A DNA stretch of 64,000 nucleotides from Flavobacteriales bacterium (GTDB taxonomy: Bacteria; Bacteroidota; Bacteroidia; Flavobacteriales_E; Vicingaceae): NCBI GenBank assembly GCA_002706365.1, contig PALM01000046.1, positions 60,987 through 124,986 of the forward strand. The letters run 5' to 3'. The translations under genes and the position numbers were made by a program. This document shows positions 62,880-64,000 of this stretch, one piece after another. The first letter of the stretch is position 1, and each line of letters opens with the position of its first letter. The notes under the pieces were generated by a model. That model saw only the letters and a list, made by a program, of their open reading frames with translations, made no database searches and was not told where the DNA came from.

Positions 62880-63911
62880 ATGACCCAATTCAACGATAGA
62901 TTTTTAAGAGCCTGTAGAAGGCAAGAAACTGACCGTCCGCCCGTATGGTTTATGCGCCAGGCCGGTAGATACCAAGAGAAATACCGCGCTATTCGCAAGA
63001 AGCACTCTTTGGTAGATATCTGTAAGATACCGGAAGTCTGTGCTGAGGTGACTTTGCTTCCAATAGAGCAGTTTGGTTTTGATGCGGCTATTGTCTTTTC
63101 AGATATCATGATCCCATTGGAGCCAATGGGTATCGACTTTGAATACAAGCCCGGAGTTGGGCCGATCATTCATAACCCAATCAAATCAAAAGCCGATGTA
63201 GAGAAATTAAAAGATCTTGATCTTGGAACGGATTTACAATACACCGGCGAGTCATTGGGAATTCTCAAGCGCGAATTGAATGTGCCTTGTTTGGGATTCG
63301 TAGGAGCACCATTCACCCTGGCTTCTTATATGCTGGAAGGCGGTCCCTCGAAGAGCTACATTCAGCTGAAGTCGTTCATGTACACTAAAACCGAAGCATG
63401 GCATCTATTGATGCAAAAGCTAGCCGATTCTATGGCCAATTACTTGCTTTTTCAAGTGGAAAGTGGAGCAATGGCAGTGCAGATCTTTGATAGTTGGGTT
63501 GGGATCTTGAATGTGGAAGACTACCGCGAGTATGTGCGCCCGCATATGGAACGCATGATCGCCAATATCAAAGAGAGAACGGATGTTCCAGTTGTACATT
63601 TTGGTACAAATTCGCAGCATCTTTTACTAGACATGAAGGCAAGTGGGGCAGATGTGGTAGGTATCGACTGGAAAACGGATATGGCAGCAGCCTGGGAAAG
63701 CATGAATAACGAAGTGGCGGTTCAAGGAAACCTTGATCCTACCTTGCTTTTCGCAGATTGGGAGTTGATCGAAAAAAGAGCCAAAGCACTCCTAGATTCT
63801 ATGCCTGATAAGCCTGGGTTTATCTTCAATTTAGGACATGGGATCTTGCCTAAGACTCCTGAAGAGAATGTGAGGAGACTTGTTGAACTAGTTCAACAAG
63901 GAGTGCGCTAG
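62880..63911 (+). CDS. hemE: uroporphyrinogen decarboxylase
   Basis: A 343-residue HemE converting uroporphyrinogen III to coproporphyrinogen III. It has the N-terminal signature PPVWFMRQAGRYQ (~22-34) with the catalytic-loop arginines, AAIVFSDIMIP with the essential Asp, GFVGAPFTLASYMLEGG, and the C-terminal FNLGHGILPKTP. It is the last complete heme gene in the window. Its TAG stop lies in a GTGCGCTAGAG repeat unit. Confidence 0.97.
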   Translation: MTQFNDRFLRACRRQETDRPPVWFMRQAGRYQEKYRAIRKKHSLVDICKIPEVCAEVTLLPIEQFGFDAAIVFSDIMIPLEPMGIDFEYKPGVGPIIHNPIKSKADVEKLKDLDLGTDLQYTGESLGILKRELNVPCLGFVGAPFTLASYMLEGGPSKSYIQLKSFMYTKTEAWHLLMQKLADSMANYLLFQVESGAMAVQIFDSWVGILNVEDYREYVRPHMERMIANIKERTDVPVVHFGTNSQHLLLDMKASGADVVGIDWKTDMAAAWESMNNEVAVQGNLDPTLLFADWELIEKRAKALLDSMPDKPGFIFNLGHGILPKTPEENVRRLVELVQQGVR

Positions 63912-64000
63912 AGCGATGCCCTGAGCAAAGCCGAAGGGTTGGGAGTGCTCTACAGTGCGCTAAAGTTATTTGGTTCTTTAACTCTAGGCACTCTAGCTGC
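63903..64000. repeat. decamer-family and CCTGAGC-type repeats after hemE
   Basis: A GTGCGCTAGAG unit overlapping the hemE stop is followed by one CCCTGAGC..GCCGAAGGG element (63918-63940), two more GTGC units, and reverse-oriented units (ACTCTAGGCACTCTAGC) up to the window end. No gene is visible. Confidence 0.7.

Overview
The window looks like chromosomal DNA of a Bacteroidota member, probably order Flavobacteriales. The evidence is type IX secretion (T9SS) C-terminal sorting domains, a GldA-type gliding ABC ATPase, TonB-dependent receptors with an N-terminal carboxypeptidase-regulatory-like domain, the -7 promoter box TAnnTTTG in front of many genes, little Shine-Dalgarno signal, several TTG starts, and atpDC standing apart from the rest of the ATP synthase genes. 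No rRNA, CRISPR array, integrase or transposase is visible. The one RNA gene is an initiator tRNA, and there is one clear riboswitch (TPP).

Layout. 1-2.6 kb: the 3' end of a T9SS cargo gene facing an MlaE/MlaF-like lipid ABC transporter. 2.6-3.5 kb: tRNA-fMet, its terminator and a repeat-rich spacer. 3.5-9.7 kb: era-der, metK, gldA, rsgA, dtd. 9.8-15.3 kb: a GT22-like glycosyltransferase, a MazG-type hydrolase, atpC-atpD, ribF and a leucine-rich-repeat protein. 15.3-20.3 kb (minus strand): a phosphopantetheinyl transferase, a GGGP synthase, a PnuC-type transporter, a NadR-like P-loop protein, then a TPP riboswitch with its own promoter and a TonB receptor (a likely thiamine-uptake unit). 20.3-22.9 kb: ahcY, duplicated terminators, a degenerate Rieske-like lipoprotein and a very basic secreted protein. 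23.1-32.3 kb: three co-directional genes for a large TonB receptor, a 1433-residue exported protein with a C-terminal sorting-like domain, and a PorV/PorQ-family barrel. 32.4-38.4 kb: greA, a HIT protein, ruvC, an LPG-synthase-like membrane protein, a GT2 enzyme, an OppC-like permease and a short-chain fatty acid transporter. 38.5-49.5 kb: ligA followed by a relic of a second ligA tail, recQ, prfB, arsC, fumC and a SulP transporter. 49.5-57 kb: a frameshifted four-helix-bundle gene between inverted repeats, manC, a SprT-like protein, feoB-feoA under a palindromic operator, a small lipoprotein and class II ribonucleotide reductase. 57.4-64 kb: a heme cluster hemA-hemC (fused), hemD, hemB, hemL, hemE.

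The most unusual signals are not in single genes. (1) Spacers carry families of imperfect tandem repeats with a 7-base period (AATTACG, CTAGAAC, GATTTCT, CCGATGG) and about a 10-base period (GTGCKCTAGA). In several places a repeat unit contains the stop codon of the upstream gene. (2) A two-palindrome element occurs three times, and an element with interleaved inverted arms occurs twice. (3) GluTR and HMBS are one polypeptide. (4) The TonB receptor / large exported protein / PorV trio may be a dedicated surface-assembly module. (5) Three convergent gene pairs overlap at their stop codons through the same tetramer TTAG/CTAA.

All calls come from reading the sequence and from recalled family motifs. 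No database search was run.
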